DNA of 64,000 bases from the NCBI RefSeq assembly GCF_020682705.1, contig NZ_JAGTTN010000007.1, positions 88,628 through 152,627 on the forward strand, in the 5' to 3' direction. Origin of the DNA: Microbacterium allomyrinae. GTDB lineage: Bacteria; Actinomycetota; Actinomycetes; Actinomycetales; Microbacteriaceae. Below the pieces are notes generated by a model. That model did no database searches and was not told the origin of the DNA. It saw nothing but the letters and a program-made list of their open reading frames with translations. Position 1 is the first letter of the stretch; every line of letters starts with the position of its first letter. The translations under genes were made by a program, and so were the position numbers. Positions 38,799-47,905 of the stretch are shown one piece after another.

Positions 38799-40223
38799 AT
38801 GGATGAATGGACGACGCCCGGCGAGACGGTGCGCGACGCAACCCGGGACGGTGAGTATCGGCAGGCTCTGGATGCCGCGTACAGGCACGCGCTGCACTGG
38901 CTCGACTCCGTCGCGGAGCGGCCGGTTCGGCCCGAAATCGACGTCGACGGTGTACTCGCCGGCCTGCGGCAGGACCTTCCCGACGAGGGGGACGACGCGG
39001 CATCCGTGGTGGAGGAACTGGCCGCGGAATCCGCTCCCGGCCTGATGGCGATCGGCTCGCCGCGCTTCTACGGCTTCGTGATGGGCGGAACCTACCCCGC
39101 AGCCCTCGCTGCGGACTGGCTGGTTTCGGCGTGGGATCAGAACACCGGCTCGCGCCAGCCCACTCCCGCGACTGCGGCAGTCGAGGAGGTCGCAGCGAGA
39201 TGGCTCCTCGATGTCCTCGGCCTGCCCCCGCAGAGCGGCGTCGGCTTCGTCACCGGCGCGACCAGCGCGAGCTTGTCCTGCCTCATCGTGGCGCGCGACG
39301 CGATGCTGCGAGCCCACGGCGCGGATCCCCTCGCCGGGATGCAGCGCGGTCCGCAGCTGCGCTTCCTCGCGGGCGACGCCGTTCACACGTCGGTCGTCCT
39401 CGCCGGGCGCCTCGCAGGGCTGGGCGCGCCCATCACGGTGGGGGCGGACTTCGAGGGGCGCATCGACGTCGATGGCCTGGCCCGCGCGCTGGCCGAAGGC
39501 GACGGCCCCGCGATCGTGGCGCTGCAGGCCGGTGATGTGCACTCCGGCGCGTTCGACGACTTCGCCGCGGCGATCGAGGTCGCCCGTGCGGCCGGGGCAT
39601 GGGTGCATGTCGACGGCGCCTTCGGACTGTGGGCGAGCGCCAGCCCACGGTTGCGGCATCTCGTGCGGGGAATGTCGGATGCCGATTCCTGGGCGACCGA
39701 CGCCCACAAGACGCTCAACGTGCCCTACGACTGCGGTGTCGCGATCGTCCGCGACGAGGCCGCGATGACGGCCTCCCTCGGCGCTCACGCGGCGTATCTG
39801 CCCGCCGTGGCGAACATCTCGGACCCGTACGACCGGGTGCCCGAGCTCTCGCGCCGGGCGCGGGGCGTGCCGGTGTGGGCCGCGCTGCGCGCGTTGGGGC
39901 GTCAGGGCGTCATCGGCCTGGTGGACGGGCTGGCGGATGCCGCGACCGGTCTCGCCCAGGGGTTCCGGGCTGTCCCGGGGCTCGAGGTGCTCAACGACGT
40001 GGTGTTCACGCAGGTGTGCCTGGCGACCCGGAGCGACTCCGACACGGCGGCCTTGGGGGAGTGGTTGCGCGCGGAGGGGACCGTGTGGGCGTCTTCGTCG
40101 ACGTGGCGCGGGCGCGCCGTGGTCCGCTTCGCGGTGAGCAACCACGGAACCGACGCCGAGGCGGTCCGGCGCACGGTGGATGCCGTGGCCCGGGGTGCTG
40201 CGACCCTCGGCATCGCCGGCTGA
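38799..40223 (+). CDS. PLP-dependent decarboxylase (group II)
   Basis: This 474-residue aspartate-aminotransferase-fold enzyme resembles group II amino-acid decarboxylases. It has GFVTGATSASLSCLIVARDAML, the cofactor Asp/His region VHVDGAFGLWASAS, and the PLP lysine at about residue 304 in SWATDAHKTLNVPYDCG. The substrate is unknown; aromatic or acidic amino acids are typical for the family. ATG 38799 was chosen because GGAGGTGG (38787-38794) precedes it, although the frame is open upstream. It is not evidently part of the his operon, being 153 bp from SseB. Confidence 0.88.
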   Translation: MDEWTTPGETVRDATRDGEYRQALDAAYRHALHWLDSVAERPVRPEIDVDGVLAGLRQDLPDEGDDAASVVEELAAESAPGLMAIGSPRFYGFVMGGTYPAALAADWLVSAWDQNTGSRQPTPATAAVEEVAARWLLDVLGLPPQSGVGFVTGATSASLSCLIVARDAMLRAHGADPLAGMQRGPQLRFLAGDAVHTSVVLAGRLAGLGAPITVGADFEGRIDVDGLARALAEGDGPAIVALQAGDVHSGAFDDFAAAIEVARAAGAWVHVDGAFGLWASASPRLRHLVRGMSDADSWATDAHKTLNVPYDCGVAIVRDEAAMTASLGAHAAYLPAVANISDPYDRVPELSRRARGVPVWAALRALGRQGVIGLVDGLADAATGLAQGFRAVPGLEVLNDVVFTQVCLATRSDSDTAALGEWLRAEGTVWASSSTWRGRAVVRFAVSNHGTDAEAVRRTVDAVARGAATLGIAG

Positions 40224-40271
40224 GCCGCCGAACCCGCGGCCGCACGTCACACCGTCGGATCAGCCGGGGCC

Positions 40272-40321
40272 TGTCCCGAAATCCGCCGCGAGGAGGCTTC
40301 GTCTCCCGCGAGATCGGGACA
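40272..40321. terminator. Bidirectional terminator-like hairpin
   Basis: TGTCCCGA (40272-40279) pairs with TCGGGACA (40314-40321). The interior CGCG-A-GGAG (40287-40295) pairs with CTCCCGCG (40303-40310). It lies between the convergent decarboxylase and DUF1844 genes and would read as a hairpin on both strands. Confidence 0.65.
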
Positions 40322-40356
40322 CGAAGGTGAAGAAGTGGGACAACGGTGACCGTAAG

Positions 40357-40776
40357 TCAGGTGACGGGGCCGGTCCACTTCTCGCCGGGACCCTTGCCGA
40401 TCGGATCGGGGATGACCGAGGCCTCGCGGAATGCGAGCTGCACCGAGCGCAGTCCGTCGCGCAGCGACCGGGCGTGCATGTCGCTGATCTCGGGAGCGCC
40501 CGCGGTGATGAGGCCGGCGAGCGCATTGATGATCTTGCGGGCCTCGTCGAGGTCGGTCTGATTGGCGGGGTCATCGGCGAGACCCACCTTCACGGCGGCG
40601 GCGCTCAGCAGGTGGACCGCGGCGGTGGTGATCACCTCGACCGCCGGCACGTCGGCGATGTCGCGGGAGGCGGCGGCGGCAGCGCGCTCCTGCTCTTCCC
40701 ACCGGGCGTGACGGTCGGCATCCCGCCCGTCCGTCGACCCCGTCGTCTGCCCGTCCTGGTCTCGAATCGTGTCCAC
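40357..40776 (-). CDS. DUF1844 domain protein
   Basis: This 139-residue protein has a charged, Asp/Arg-rich N-terminus and a helical DUF1844 core ([42 protein letters not shown]). The function is unknown. In actinobacteria it is nearly always divergent from infC, as here. GTG 40776 was chosen for family length, with an AGAGAG stretch about 6 nt before it; the frame is open 24 codons further. A TAGACT on the other strand (40791-40796) starts the infC transcript. Confidence 0.83.
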   Translation of the reverse strand: MDTIRDQDGQTTGSTDGRDADRHARWEEQERAAAAASRDIADVPAVEVITTAAVHLLSAAAVKVGLADDPANQTDLDEARKIINALAGLITAGAPEISDMHARSLRDGLRSVQLAFREASVIPDPIGKGPGEKWTGPVT

Positions 40777-40790
40777 GCCATTCTCTCTGA

Positions 40791-41045
40791 TAGACTGTTG
40801 CGGTCTCCGGTGCGTTCTGTACCGGATCGAAAGAGGATCACATCCCACCCGCGCTTGCCGTTCCAGGCTACCGGGTCACGCACTCCGCCCCGACCGTTCT
40901 GCGGCCGGGGTAGCAGCGATGAGAATCGTGCGGAATCCGGGTGCAGAGTCGGCGCTCGAAGCGTCCTGACGGGTGGAGTGACCCCCCTCTTTCGCCCGCG
41001 ACGCACCCGTGTCGCGGTGGTCACCACCGCACGAAGGAGTTCCGC
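40791..41045 (+). promoter_or_regulatory. infC promoter and structured leader
   Basis: TAGACT (40791-40796) is a good -10 with no clear -35. The ~240-nt leader contains several stems: CCGGT/ACCGG near 40806-40824; CCCCG-A-CCG with CGG-C-CGGGG near 40892-40912; CGCGAC/GTCGCG (40997-41002 with 41011-41016); and GGTGG-TCA-CCACC (41016-41028). The last two sit immediately before the ribosome-binding site AAGGAG (41034-41039). The operon is a classic target of autoregulation by IF3 and L20. Confidence 0.55.
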
Positions 41046-41708
<663 letters not shown>

Positions 41709-41719
41709 GACCCCCAGAC

Positions 41720-41757
41720 TCCCGCTTCGGCGGGACCCGACTCCCGCCCCGGCGGGA
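41720..41757 (+). repeat. Twin hairpins between infC and rpmI
   Basis: TCCCGC-TTCG-GCGGGA (41720-41735) and TCCCGC-CCCG-GCGGGA (41742-41757) are two hairpins with identical 6-bp stems, 22 nt apart, the first with a UUCG tetraloop. They sit between the infC stop and the rpmI ribosome-binding region. Arms can also pair across the two copies. Confidence 0.75.
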
Positions 41758-41779
41758 AGTGAAACGAAGGAATGAAGAG

Positions 41780-41974
41780 ATGCCGAAGCAGAAGACCCAC
41801 TCGGGTGCCAAGAAGCGTTTCAAGGTCACCGGTAGCGGCAAGCTGATGAAGCAGCAGGCCGGTATGCGCCACAACCTCGAGGGCAAGTCGTCGCGCCGCA
41901 CCCGTCGCCTCAACCAGGAGCAGGTCCTGGCCCCGGGCGATGCCAAGCAGGCCAAGAAGCTCCTCGGTCTCTGA
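41780..41974 (+). CDS. rpmI: 50S ribosomal protein L35
   Basis: This 64-residue basic protein ([20 protein letters not shown]...) is a complete L35 of the large ribosomal subunit. The start at 41780, not the in-frame GTG at 41759, gives the universal N-terminus MPKxKTHxG. GAAGGAATGAAGAG lies upstream. It is the middle gene of infC-rpmI-rplT. Confidence 0.97.
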   Translation: MPKQKTHSGAKKRFKVTGSGKLMKQQAGMRHNLEGKSSRRTRRLNQEQVLAPGDAKQAKKLLGL

Positions 41975-42003
41975 GCACCGACGCACGATAGGAAACAGAA
42001 GAA

Positions 42004-42387
42004 ATGGCTAGAGTCAAGCGGGCGGTAAACGCCCACAAGAAGCGTCGCGTCATCCTGGAGCGCGCCTCCGGTTACCGGGGTCAGCGTTCGCGCCTGTACC
42101 GCAAGGCGAAGGAGCAGGTCACCCACTCGCTCGTCTACGCGTACCGTGACCGTCGCAAGCGCAAGGGCGACTTCCGCCGTCTCTGGATCCAGCGCATCAA
42201 CGCCGCTGCACGCCAGAACGGCATCACGTACAACCGTTTCATCCAGGGCCTCGGCCTCGCGGGTGTGCAGGTCGACCGTCGCATGCTCGCAGAGCTCGCG
42301 GTCAACGAGCCCAAGACGTTCGCGTCGCTCGTCGAGACCGCCAAGAAGGCGCTGCCCGAGAACGTCAACGCTCCGAAGAGCGCCTGA
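42004..42387 (+). CDS. rplT: 50S ribosomal protein L20
   Basis: L20 is a 127-residue early assembly protein of the 50S subunit ([15 protein letters not shown]..., [24 protein letters not shown]). In E. coli and Bacillus it represses its own operon by binding the leader or the rpmI upstream region. The tail (NVNAPKSA) is slightly longer than in E. coli. A GGAAACAGAAG stretch precedes the ATG. A strong terminator follows. Confidence 0.98.
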   Translation: MARVKRAVNAHKKRRVILERASGYRGQRSRLYRKAKEQVTHSLVYAYRDRRKRKGDFRRLWIQRINAAARQNGITYNRFIQGLGLAGVQVDRRMLAELAVNEPKTFASLVETAKKALPENVNAPKSA

Positions 42388-42447
42388 CGGCACTCGTCCG
42401 CCGATCGAGTGACGCGCTAATCGCGCGTCCGAGATCATGTGCTCGTC

Positions 42448-42483
42448 CGAAGGGGCGTCCTCCACGCGGAGGGCGCCCCTTCG
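42448..42483 (+). terminator. Terminator of infC-rpmI-rplT
   Basis: CGAAGGGGCG (42448-42457) pairs with CGCCCCTTCG (42474-42483), and inside it CCTCC pairs with GGAGG around ACGC, separated by a T-G pair. This 16-bp stem is the strongest terminator-like hairpin in the window. No long U-tract follows. Confidence 0.85.
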
Positions 42484-42531
42484 CATGCCGTCATGCGGGG
42501 CAACGGCCACCGCGGACCCTAGACTTGTGCC

Positions 42532-43332
42532 GTGCTCGAGAACCCCCGCTCACCGCGTGTTCGCGCCGTTGCGAAGCTGACCAAGCGCAGCGCCCGCCAA
42601 GAGACGGGGCTGTTCCTGCTGGAGGGTCCTCAGGCGGCACGCGAGGCCCTCGCGTATCGCCCCGACACCCTCGTCGAGATCTTCGCGACTCCGACGGCGA
42701 TGGAGCGGCATCCCGATATCCGGGAGGCCTCCCGCGAGGCCGGACTCGACATCGAGTTCACGACCGAAGCAGTGCTCGACGCGATGGCCGACACGGTGAC
42801 GCCTCAGGGCATCGTCGCGGTGGCCCGGCAGTCGCCGACCTCGCTGCGCGATGTTTTCGCCGCCTCGCCGCGCCTCGTCGCGATCTGCGAAGAGGTGCGG
42901 GACCCCGGCAATCTGGGCACCATCATCCGGGCAGCCGATGCCGCGGGTGCCGACGCCGTCGTCCTCACGGGGCGCACCGTCGACCCGTACAACCCGAAGG
43001 TCGTGCGGGCCACGACGGGATCGCTCTTCCACCTTCCGGTGGCCGTGGGTGTGGATCTGGCCACGGCGGTCGAGAGGGCCCACGCGGCAGGCGTGCGCGT
43101 GGTCGCCGCCGATGTCGGGGGAGGAGACTTCCTCACCTCGCGCGGGATCCTCGCCGAGCCGACGGCATGGCTGTTCGGCAACGAGGCGCGCGGGCTCGAT
43201 GAGGACGCTCTCGCGCTGGCGGATCTGTCCCTGCGCCTGCCGATCTACGGTGCAGCCGAGTCGCTCAACCTGGCGACGGCCGCGAGCGTCTGCCTGTACG
43301 AAACCGCCTTCGCTCAGCGCGCGGCCGACTGA
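42532..43332 (+). CDS. TrmH/SpoU family RNA 2'-O-methyltransferase
   Basis: This 266-residue protein has a short substrate-binding N-domain and the SPOUT knot with its three motifs: [34 protein letters not shown] and [22 protein letters not shown]. It should 2'-O-methylate rRNA or tRNA (RlmB/TsnR-like); the target is not known. TAGACT (42520-42525) lies 6 nt before GTG 42532. In many bacteria it stands between rplT and pheS, as here with a transporter inserted. Confidence 0.93.
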   Translation: MLENPRSPRVRAVAKLTKRSARQETGLFLLEGPQAAREALAYRPDTLVEIFATPTAMERHPDIREASREAGLDIEFTTEAVLDAMADTVTPQGIVAVARQSPTSLRDVFAASPRLVAICEEVRDPGNLGTIIRAADAAGADAVVLTGRTVDPYNPKVVRATTGSLFHLPVAVGVDLATAVERAHAAGVRVVAADVGGGDFLTSRGILAEPTAWLFGNEARGLDEDALALADLSLRLPIYGAAESLNLATAASVCLYETAFAQRAAD

Positions 43333-43420
43333 GCGGCGGGCGTTCCGTCCCTGTTACGGATCGGTAAAGGCTCGCGTCGCCCTCTGGCCGAGTGTCGAAC
43401 CGCGCCCCTAGGGTGAGGGC

Positions 43421-44218
43421 ATGGCGACACCTGATGCACCGGCGCCTGCGCCCCGCACCTCGAACATCTCGGTGCGACGGGGCGAGCCGCTCGTCGTCGT
43501 CGATCACGTCGACAAGCATTTCGGCGACCTCCACGTGCTGCGAGACATCAACACCGTGGTCAACCGCGGCGAGGTGGTGGTCGTCATCGGGCCCTCCGGA
43601 TCGGGCAAGTCGACGTTGTGTCGCGCGATCAACCGTCTCGAGACGATCGACTCCGGCACCATCACGATCGACGACAAGAAGCTTCCGGAGGAAGGCAAGG
43701 CGCTCGCGCATCTGCGCGCCGACGTAGGCATGGTCTTCCAATCCTTCAACCTGTTCGCCCACAAGACCGTGCTCGAGAACGTCACGCTCGGCCCGATCAA
43801 GGTGCGCGGCATGAAGAAGAAGGCTGCGGACGAGAAGGCGATGCAGCTTCTCGACCGCGTCGGCGTGGCGAACCAGGCCGGCAAGATGCCGGCACAGCTG
43901 TCTGGCGGCCAGCAGCAGCGGGTCGCGATCGCGCGCTCGCTCGCAATGGACCCGAAGCTCATCCTGATGGATGAGCCGACGAGCGCGCTCGATCCCGAGA
44001 TGATCAATGAGGTGCTCGACGTGATGATCGGGCTCGCCGCCGACGGCATGACGATGATCGTGGTGACGCACGAGATGGGTTTCGCGCGCAAGGCTGCGGA
44101 CCGCGTGCTGTTCATGGCGGACGGAGCGATCGTCGAAGAAGCGACGCCCGAGCAGTTCTTCACGAATCCGCAGAGCGACAGGGCGAAGGACTTCTTGTCG
44201 AAGATTCTCGAGCACTGA
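43421..44218 (+). CDS. gluA: Glutamate-type amino acid ABC transporter ATPase
   Basis: This 265-residue cytoplasmic ATPase of the polar-amino-acid uptake family has Walker [10 protein letters not shown] near residue 50, the Q-loop [20 protein letters not shown], the signature [17 protein letters not shown] and Walker [12 protein letters not shown]. The gene order ATPase, binding protein, permease, permease equals gluABCD of Corynebacterium glutamicum, so glutamate (or glutamine/aspartate) is the probable substrate. TAGGGT (43409-43414) is 6 nt before the ATG. Confidence 0.9.
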   Translation: MATPDAPAPAPRTSNISVRRGEPLVVVDHVDKHFGDLHVLRDINTVVNRGEVVVVIGPSGSGKSTLCRAINRLETIDSGTITIDDKKLPEEGKALAHLRADVGMVFQSFNLFAHKTVLENVTLGPIKVRGMKKKAADEKAMQLLDRVGVANQAGKMPAQLSGGQQQRVAIARSLAMDPKLILMDEPTSALDPEMINEVLDVMIGLAADGMTMIVVTHEMGFARKAADRVLFMADGAIVEEATPEQFFTNPQSDRAKDFLSKILEH

Positions 44219-44294
44219 AGCAGTCCCCGCCGCCCCAGCGGCCGGGATCCGACAGGATCGCCACGAGCGGTCCGCCACAGCAAAGGATGAAGAC

Positions 44295-45158
44295 ATGAAG
44301 CGAATGCGACTTCCGTTGATCGCGCTGGCTGCCGCCGGCGCGCTTGCGCTGTCGGCGTGCGCCTCCGGCGCGGGCACGACCGACGAGACGACCGCTCCCG
44401 AGCCGGAGCCCACCTTCGAGGCGGGAACCACGATGGCGGCACTCGCCGAGGCCGGCACCATCACGATCGGCACCAAGTTCGACCAGCCGCTGTTCGGCCT
44501 CAACGGTCCGAACGGACCGGAGGGCTTCGACGTCGAGATCGGCAAGATCATCGCGTCCGAGCTCGGCATCGCCGAGGACGACATCGTCTGGACGGAGGCC
44601 GTTTCGGCCAACCGCGAGCCGTTCATCCAGAACGGCGAGGTCGACATCGTCATCGCGACCTACACGATCAACGACAAGCGCAAGGAAGTCGTCTCGTTCG
44701 CCGGGCCGTACTACATGGCTGGTCAGTCGATCCTGGTGCTCGCCGACAACGATGACATCGCAGACGAGGATGACCTCGTCGGGCAGCCTGTCTGCTCCGT
44801 GACGGGATCGACCCCCGCGGCCAACCTCGAGGCGCTCGGTGCCGAGGTCGTGCTGACAGACACCTACTCGAACTGCCTGGAGCCGCTGCGTAACGGCTCC
44901 GTCGTCGCTGTCTCGACCGACAACGTCATTCTCGCCGGTCTCGCCGCGCAGAACGAGGGCGAGTTCAAGGTCGTCGGGGAGCCGTTCACCGATGAGCCGT
45001 ACGGCATCGGCCTGGCGCTTGATGACACCGATTTCCGCATGTGGATCAACGATGTGCTGGAGGAGGCCGCGGCCGACGGTCGCTACGAGGACGCCTGGAA
45101 CGCGACGGCCGGCACCGTCCTGCCGTTCATCGAGGCGCCGGCGGTCGACCGCTACTGA
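44295..45158 (+). CDS. gluB: Amino acid ABC transporter substrate-binding lipoprotein
   Basis: This 287-residue type-2 periplasmic-binding-fold protein has a lipoprotein signal (residues 1-22, lipobox LSAC with Cys22) and is anchored outside the membrane. The ligand-binding landmarks GTKFDQPLFG, GFDVEIGKIIASELG and KRKEVVSFAGPYYMAGQ match glutamate/aspartate/glutamine binders. AAAGGATGAAG precedes ATG 44295. A strong hairpin follows the gene, which would favour excess binding protein over permease. Confidence 0.92.
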   Translation: MKRMRLPLIALAAAGALALSACASGAGTTDETTAPEPEPTFEAGTTMAALAEAGTITIGTKFDQPLFGLNGPNGPEGFDVEIGKIIASELGIAEDDIVWTEAVSANREPFIQNGEVDIVIATYTINDKRKEVVSFAGPYYMAGQSILVLADNDDIADEDDLVGQPVCSVTGSTPAANLEALGAEVVLTDTYSNCLEPLRNGSVVAVSTDNVILAGLAAQNEGEFKVVGEPFTDEPYGIGLALDDTDFRMWINDVLEEAAADGRYEDAWNATAGTVLPFIEAPAVDRY

Positions 45159-45170
45159 TTGATCGGATGT

Positions 45171-45199
45171 CTCGGGCCGGCGCGTGACGTCGGCCCGAG
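45171..45199 (+). repeat. gluB-gluC intercistronic hairpin
   Basis: CTCGGGCCG (45171-45179) pairs perfectly with CGGCCCGAG (45191-45199) across an 11-nt loop. Hairpins after binding-protein genes commonly stop part of the transcripts or protect the 3' end of the upstream part. Confidence 0.75.
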
Positions 45200-45235
45200 G
45201 CACTCCCATACCGAGCCACCACGAGAGGAGGTCCG

Positions 45236-45883
45236 ATGGAACAGCTGTTCACACTCATGCCGGAGTTCTGGCAGGGCTTCCAGGTGACGCTTCTGCTGCT
45301 CGTCGTGTCGGGCGTCTGCGCCCTGATCCTGGGCACCCTGATCGCGGCCATGCGCATTTCCCCGGTGGCCTCGCTGCGTGGGTTCGCCGCCTTCTGGGTG
45401 GAGATCGCACGAAACACCCCGCTGACGTTGGTGTTCATCTTCACGGCTTTCGTGCTTCCCATGCTCGGCGTCCGGGCGCCGTACCTGATCCTCGCGTTCG
45501 TCGCGCTCACCTACTACACCTCGCCCTTCATCGCCGAGGCGCTTCGCTCGGGCATCAACGGCGTGCCGATCGGGCAGGCCGAGGCAGCCCGCAGTATCGG
45601 GCTCGGATTCGGGCAGACCGTGTCTCTGGTCGTTCTGCCGCAGGCGTTCCGCATGACGATTCCCCCGCTGATCAACGTCTTCATCGCGCTGACGAAGAAC
45701 ACCTCCGTCGCCGGCGGATTCTTCGTCGTAGAGCTGTTCGCGACGACCCGCCAACTCGCCAATGACAACGGCAACATCGTGCTGCAGATCCTCTTCACGG
45801 CGGCGGCCCTTTACCTCGTGATCACGGTCCCGCTCGGGTTCTTCGCCGGTCAGCTCGAGAAGCGCTGGGTGGTGCGGCGATGA
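45236..45883 (+). CDS. gluC: Amino acid ABC transporter permease
   Basis: This 215-residue permease has about five membrane segments and the HisM/ArtM-type EAA loop (EALRSGINGVPIGQAEAARSIGLGFGQT) that docks the ATPase. AGGAGG precedes the ATG. Its end overlaps gluD by 4 nt, as expected for a heterodimeric permease made in equal amounts. Confidence 0.93.
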   Translation: MEQLFTLMPEFWQGFQVTLLLLVVSGVCALILGTLIAAMRISPVASLRGFAAFWVEIARNTPLTLVFIFTAFVLPMLGVRAPYLILAFVALTYYTSPFIAEALRSGINGVPIGQAEAARSIGLGFGQTVSLVVLPQAFRMTIPPLINVFIALTKNTSVAGGFFVVELFATTRQLANDNGNIVLQILFTAAALYLVITVPLGFFAGQLEKRWVVRR

Positions 45884-46818
45884 CCGGTACGAACGTCCTC
45901 TTCGATGCACCCGGTCCGCGCGCACGGCGGATCTCGCTGATCGCGTCGATCGTCGCCCTGCTGCTCATCCTGGCGGGAGCGTTCTGGGTCTTCACGCTGC
46001 TCGCCGCTCCTCGCGAGTCCGGCGGCATCACTCTGCCGGGCATGTTCGACGGCACTCGGTGGAACATCTTCGCCGACCCGCAGGTGTGGGTCTTCATCAG
46101 TGAAGGCATCGTCGCGACGTTGCAGGCCGCAGCGGTCGCCGGTGTCGGTGCCATCATCCTCGGCATCGGGCTCTCGCTGATGCGCAGCTCGACGATCGTC
46201 TGGGTGCGCATTCCCACCGCGTGGATCATCGAGTTCCTGCGGGGGATGCCGGTGCTGCTGATGATGCTGTTCATCCTCCTGATCGCCTCGACCGGCGCGT
46301 TCTGGGCCGTCGTGGTCGCGCTGATCCTCTACAACGGCACGTTGATCGGCGAGATACTCCGCGCCGGGCTCGTCGCGCTACCGCGCGGGCAGCGAGAAGC
46401 GGCGCTGAGCGTGGGTATGCGCGAGTTCCAGTCGAAGATGCTCGTCGAGTTTCCGCAGGCGTTCCGCCAGATGCTGCCGATCATCATCGCGCAGCTCGTC
46501 GTCCTGCTCAAGGACACGTCGCTGGGCTACATCGTCGGGTACAACGAGATCATCCGTACCAACATCAACAACCTCGGAAGCTATTACGGAAATCGGTATC
46601 TCTTCTCGCTTTTCGTCGTGACACTGGCCATCTATCTGGCGATCAACCTGACCCTCTCGTGGTTCGCTCGATGGTTGTCGCGCCGGACGGCGAGCGGCGG
46701 CGGTGGCCGCGGCCGCAAGGCCAAGGGTCCGCTCCAGCCGCTCGATCCGAGTCAGGCGATCCTGGTGGCCGAGGCGAATGCCGCGGCACGGCAGTCCGAG
46801 AGCCGCACGCCTGGATAG
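45880..46818 (+). CDS. gluD: Amino acid ABC transporter permease
   Basis: This 312-residue second permease has an N-terminal extension with one extra membrane segment (residues ~20-45), five core segments and the EAA loop (EILRAGLVALPRGQREAALSVGMREFQSKM). The C-terminal tail is Gly/Arg/Lys-rich (GGGGRGRKAKG) and cytoplasmic. ATG overlaps the gluC stop (ATGA). Confidence 0.93.
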   Translation: MTGTNVLFDAPGPRARRISLIASIVALLLILAGAFWVFTLLAAPRESGGITLPGMFDGTRWNIFADPQVWVFISEGIVATLQAAAVAGVGAIILGIGLSLMRSSTIVWVRIPTAWIIEFLRGMPVLLMMLFILLIASTGAFWAVVVALILYNGTLIGEILRAGLVALPRGQREAALSVGMREFQSKMLVEFPQAFRQMLPIIIAQLVVLLKDTSLGYIVGYNEIIRTNINNLGSYYGNRYLFSLFVVTLAIYLAINLTLSWFARWLSRRTASGGGGRGRKAKGPLQPLDPSQAILVAEANAAARQSESRTPG

Positions 46819-46864
46819 ATCCTCCGGCGGGCGTGGGTTCGCTCCCTCGCTAGACTCGTCTCTC

Positions 46865-47905
46865 GTGTCTGACAGTCCCGAAATCACGCCCGAGTCGGTG
46901 GAGTCCGCTGTCTCGGCGGCACTCGACGCCATCGCGATGGCAACCGATACCGCCGGCCTCCGCGCTGCTCGCTCCGCGCACACCGCGGAGGGCTCGCCGC
47001 TGGCGAAGCTGAATGCGCGCCTGCGCGACGTGCCGAACGAGAGGAAGGCCGAGTTCGGCAAGCTCGTGGGGCAGGCCCGCGGACGTGTCGGCCAGGCGCT
47101 CAGCGCCCGCGAGGAGGAACTCGTCGAGGCCGAGACGGCCGCGAAGCTCGAGGCGGAGCGTGTCGACATCACGGCTCTGGCGCAGCGCGCACGCGTCGGG
47201 GCGCGGCATCCCATCTCGCTCCTGCAGGAGCAGGTCGCCGATATCTTCGTCGGCATGGGCTGGGAGATCGCGGAGGGTCCCGAGCTCGAGCACGAGTGGT
47301 TCAACTTCGATGCGCTGAACTTCGACGTCGACCACCCGGCGCGCCAGATGCAGGACACCTTCTTCGTCGATCCGGTCGATCGTCACCTGGTGATGCGCAC
47401 GCATACGAGTCCCGTGCAGGTGCGCTCGATGCTCGAGCGCGATCTTCCGCTGTACGTCCTGTGCCCGGGACGCGTGTACCGCACGGACGAGTTCGACGCG
47501 ACCCACCTGCCGGTGTTCACGCAGTTCGAGGGCATCGTGGTCGACAAGAACATCACCATGGCCCATCTCAAGGGCACGCTCGATCACGCCGCCAAGGTGT
47601 TGTTCGGCGCCGAGGCGAAGACGCGCTTCCGTGCCAACTTCTTCCCCTTCACCGAGCCGTCCGCCGAGCTCGATCTCTGGCACCCCACCTTCAAAGGCGG
47701 TGCCCGATGGATCGAGTGGGGCGGCTGCGGCATGATCAACCCGAACGTGCTGCGCGCCGCAGGCATCGACCCCGAGGAGTATTCGGGCTTCGCGTTCGGC
47801 ATGGGCATCGAGCGGACCCTGATGTTCCGCAGCGATGTGCAGGACATGCGCGATATGGCCGAGGGCGATGTCCGCTTCAGCGAGCAGTTCGGAATGGTGG
47901 TCTGA
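46865..47905 (+). CDS. pheS: Phenylalanyl-tRNA synthetase alpha subunit
   Basis: PheS is the class II catalytic subunit of the (alpha-beta)2 enzyme. The 346-residue protein has an N-terminal coiled coil (LAKLNARLRDVPNERKAEFGKLVG), motif 1 (GARHPISLLQEQVADIFVGMGWEIAEGPE), motif 2 (RVYRTDEFDATHLPVFTQFEG) and motif 3 (GFAFGMGIERTLMFR). TAGACT (46851-46856) lies 8 nt before GTG 46865, which fixes the start against a longer open frame. pheT overlaps by one base. Confidence 0.97.
   Translation: MSDSPEITPESVESAVSAALDAIAMATDTAGLRAARSAHTAEGSPLAKLNARLRDVPNERKAEFGKLVGQARGRVGQALSAREEELVEAETAAKLEAERVDITALAQRARVGARHPISLLQEQVADIFVGMGWEIAEGPELEHEWFNFDALNFDVDHPARQMQDTFFVDPVDRHLVMRTHTSPVQVRSMLERDLPLYVLCPGRVYRTDEFDATHLPVFTQFEGIVVDKNITMAHLKGTLDHAAKVLFGAEAKTRFRANFFPFTEPSAELDLWHPTFKGGARWIEWGGCGMINPNVLRAAGIDPEEYSGFAFGMGIERTLMFRSDVQDMRDMAEGDVRFSEQFGMVV

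Noticed and set aside
37839..40250. 803-codon minus-strand ORF opposite SseB and the decarboxylase
   Set aside because: It spans two genes and an intergenic hairpin on the other strand, with no family motif and a composition like other shadows.
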